20,159 bases of DNA, from the NCBI GenBank assembly GCA_051453625.1, contig JBOZIK010000001.1, forward strand, positions 271,381,063 to 271,401,221, read 5' to 3'. This DNA is from Welwitschia mirabilis (Eukaryota; Gnetophyta; Gnetopsida; Welwitschiales). The position numbers were made by a program, and so were the translations under genes. Position 1 is the stretch's first letter. The number at the start of each line of letters is the position of its first letter. Below are positions 19,204 through 20,159 of the stretch, piece by piece. The notes under the pieces are model-generated. The model saw nothing but the letters and a program-made list of their open reading frames with translations, searched no databases and was not told where the DNA came from.

Positions 19204-19299
19204 AATCTAAAAACAAGCTTACATCATTAAATAAAAATACATAAAGAATTACTAATTAACTAGTTGAGAGTCAACTGTTTATTTTAAATTGCATCATTG
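19204..19299 (+). repeat. 96-bp dispersed repeat, copy 2
   Basis: Counterpart of 13852-13947. Its right end overlaps the start of the second long direct repeat copy (about 19284). Confidence 0.65.
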
Positions 19300-20159
19300 T
19301 TTCTCAAATTTTGGTAAAATTTATATATAGATTCTAAAGAAAGTTTATCATTTAAAGTAATCCTCTCATACTACCCTAATTTGATAATTCTCTATTTGAA
19401 CTCTATTAGGATGGGGTATGAAAGAAATTAAGGAAAATTTAACAATAAAATAACCCTACATGTTGTAATAATTTTTGCTAGTGTTGAAGTTAGATTTAGA
19501 AAAATGTGTGTAATAGAGAAATTCTTGCAATAGAGAATTATTGAAAATAGCTTACTAAATAAAGCTTTACTTCTTAGGCATATAAAACATTATTTAACTA
19601 AATGTAAAAATATTTTCTATATGGAATCCATTTAACTATCCCCTCAAGTAAAGTTTGGCATGCTTCTGAATGCTTAAAGTAAAGTATTAAAAGTACTTAA
19701 AATTTTTGCTTAAAGAAATTTTGCCATTGGTTAGAAGCTTAAAAATAAAAAAGTAGCTAAACATGACAAGGTAAAATGTAGGGATTAAAGTAGAAGTTAT
19801 CAACCTATTTTTTTTCTTTAAATAGGCAAAAGCTTATACTTATTATTGTATTTAATTTACACATTTAAGTAGTAAGTAAGAAATTTCATCATAAAGAAAA
19901 TAGATTGAACTGAGAATTTTCATACTTTACTAATGTTGGAAAAATTTGAATGACATGTCAATAAGATATAAATTCAAAACATTTGCTACATTAGAGTTGA
20001 TATCATAGACACTGATGTGGTTGGAATGAGGTAAAAGTAGCCTTGTAGTGGAGTTCATTAAGAATGAAGATGGGACATTAAGAATGATTTTAAATGGAAT
20101 GATGAGGTAATGAAAAAACATATTTAAGTGGTAATTACTTTTTGTATCATCGAGTTTAA
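19284..20159 (+). repeat. Long direct repeat, copy 2 (runs off the window)
   Basis: It aligns with copy 1 from 17250 onward, beginning at the GCATxATTG motif (17257 and 19291) and continuing to the last base of the window. Divergence is clear but alignment is easy by eye. It is non-coding; the short minus-strand open frame at 19930-20121 is chance. The two copies could be the LTRs of a further element or units of a tandem array of about 1.54 kb. Confidence 0.85.

Overview
The window looks like repeat-rich nuclear DNA from a flowering plant. It is very AT-rich, with only about 25-30 CG dinucleotides found by scanning, and is built almost entirely of decayed LTR retrotransposons. I see no intact host gene, no tRNA or rRNA gene and no CRISPR array. 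Three N runs show that it comes from a gapped scaffold assembly. The species cannot be fixed from this sequence; a woody eudicot is only a guess.

The layout is a nest. An old Ty3/gypsy element of the Athila/Tat type lies on the minus strand. Reading right to left it has an unrecognised upstream reading-frame relic (about 16620-14800), gag (13700-12200), protease (11830-11520) and reverse transcriptase (11230-10545). The reverse transcriptase continues in positions 1-105. Between its two halves sits a complete, younger but also decayed guest LTR element on the plus strand, 106-10539. The guest has TGTT...AACA LTRs of 1219 and 1241 bp, a near-perfect 5-bp target duplication, a tRNA-Asp-type primer-binding site and a purine-rich tract before the 3' LTR. 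Removing the guest and one target duplication makes the reverse-transcriptase frame continuous, which confirms the insertion.

The guest's 8-kb interior has no recognisable gag or pol. Its left half carries an Asn/Asp/Glu/Lys-rich reading-frame relic of unknown function (2240 to about 5150). Part of this relic and its 3' flank is duplicated at about 5860-7200. The right half (7200-9270) is AT-rich non-coding sequence. Several imperfect copies of a palindrome with core ATCATCTAGATGAT are scattered over the guest, including its LTRs.

From about 16620 to the right end the sequence is non-coding repeat. It holds a weak tRNA-Met-type primer-binding site on the minus strand, two direct copies of a repeat of at least 850 bp (from about 17250 and from about 19284 to the window end), and a short diverged tandem array between them. 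Two of the three N gaps (3629-3979 and 17463-17921) are flanked by the same sequence on both sides and are probably unmerged contig overlaps rather than missing DNA.

No gene here is expected to make a functional protein. Reading frames are interrupted mostly where Gln or Trp codons would be expected, which fits C-to-T decay of methylated transposon DNA.
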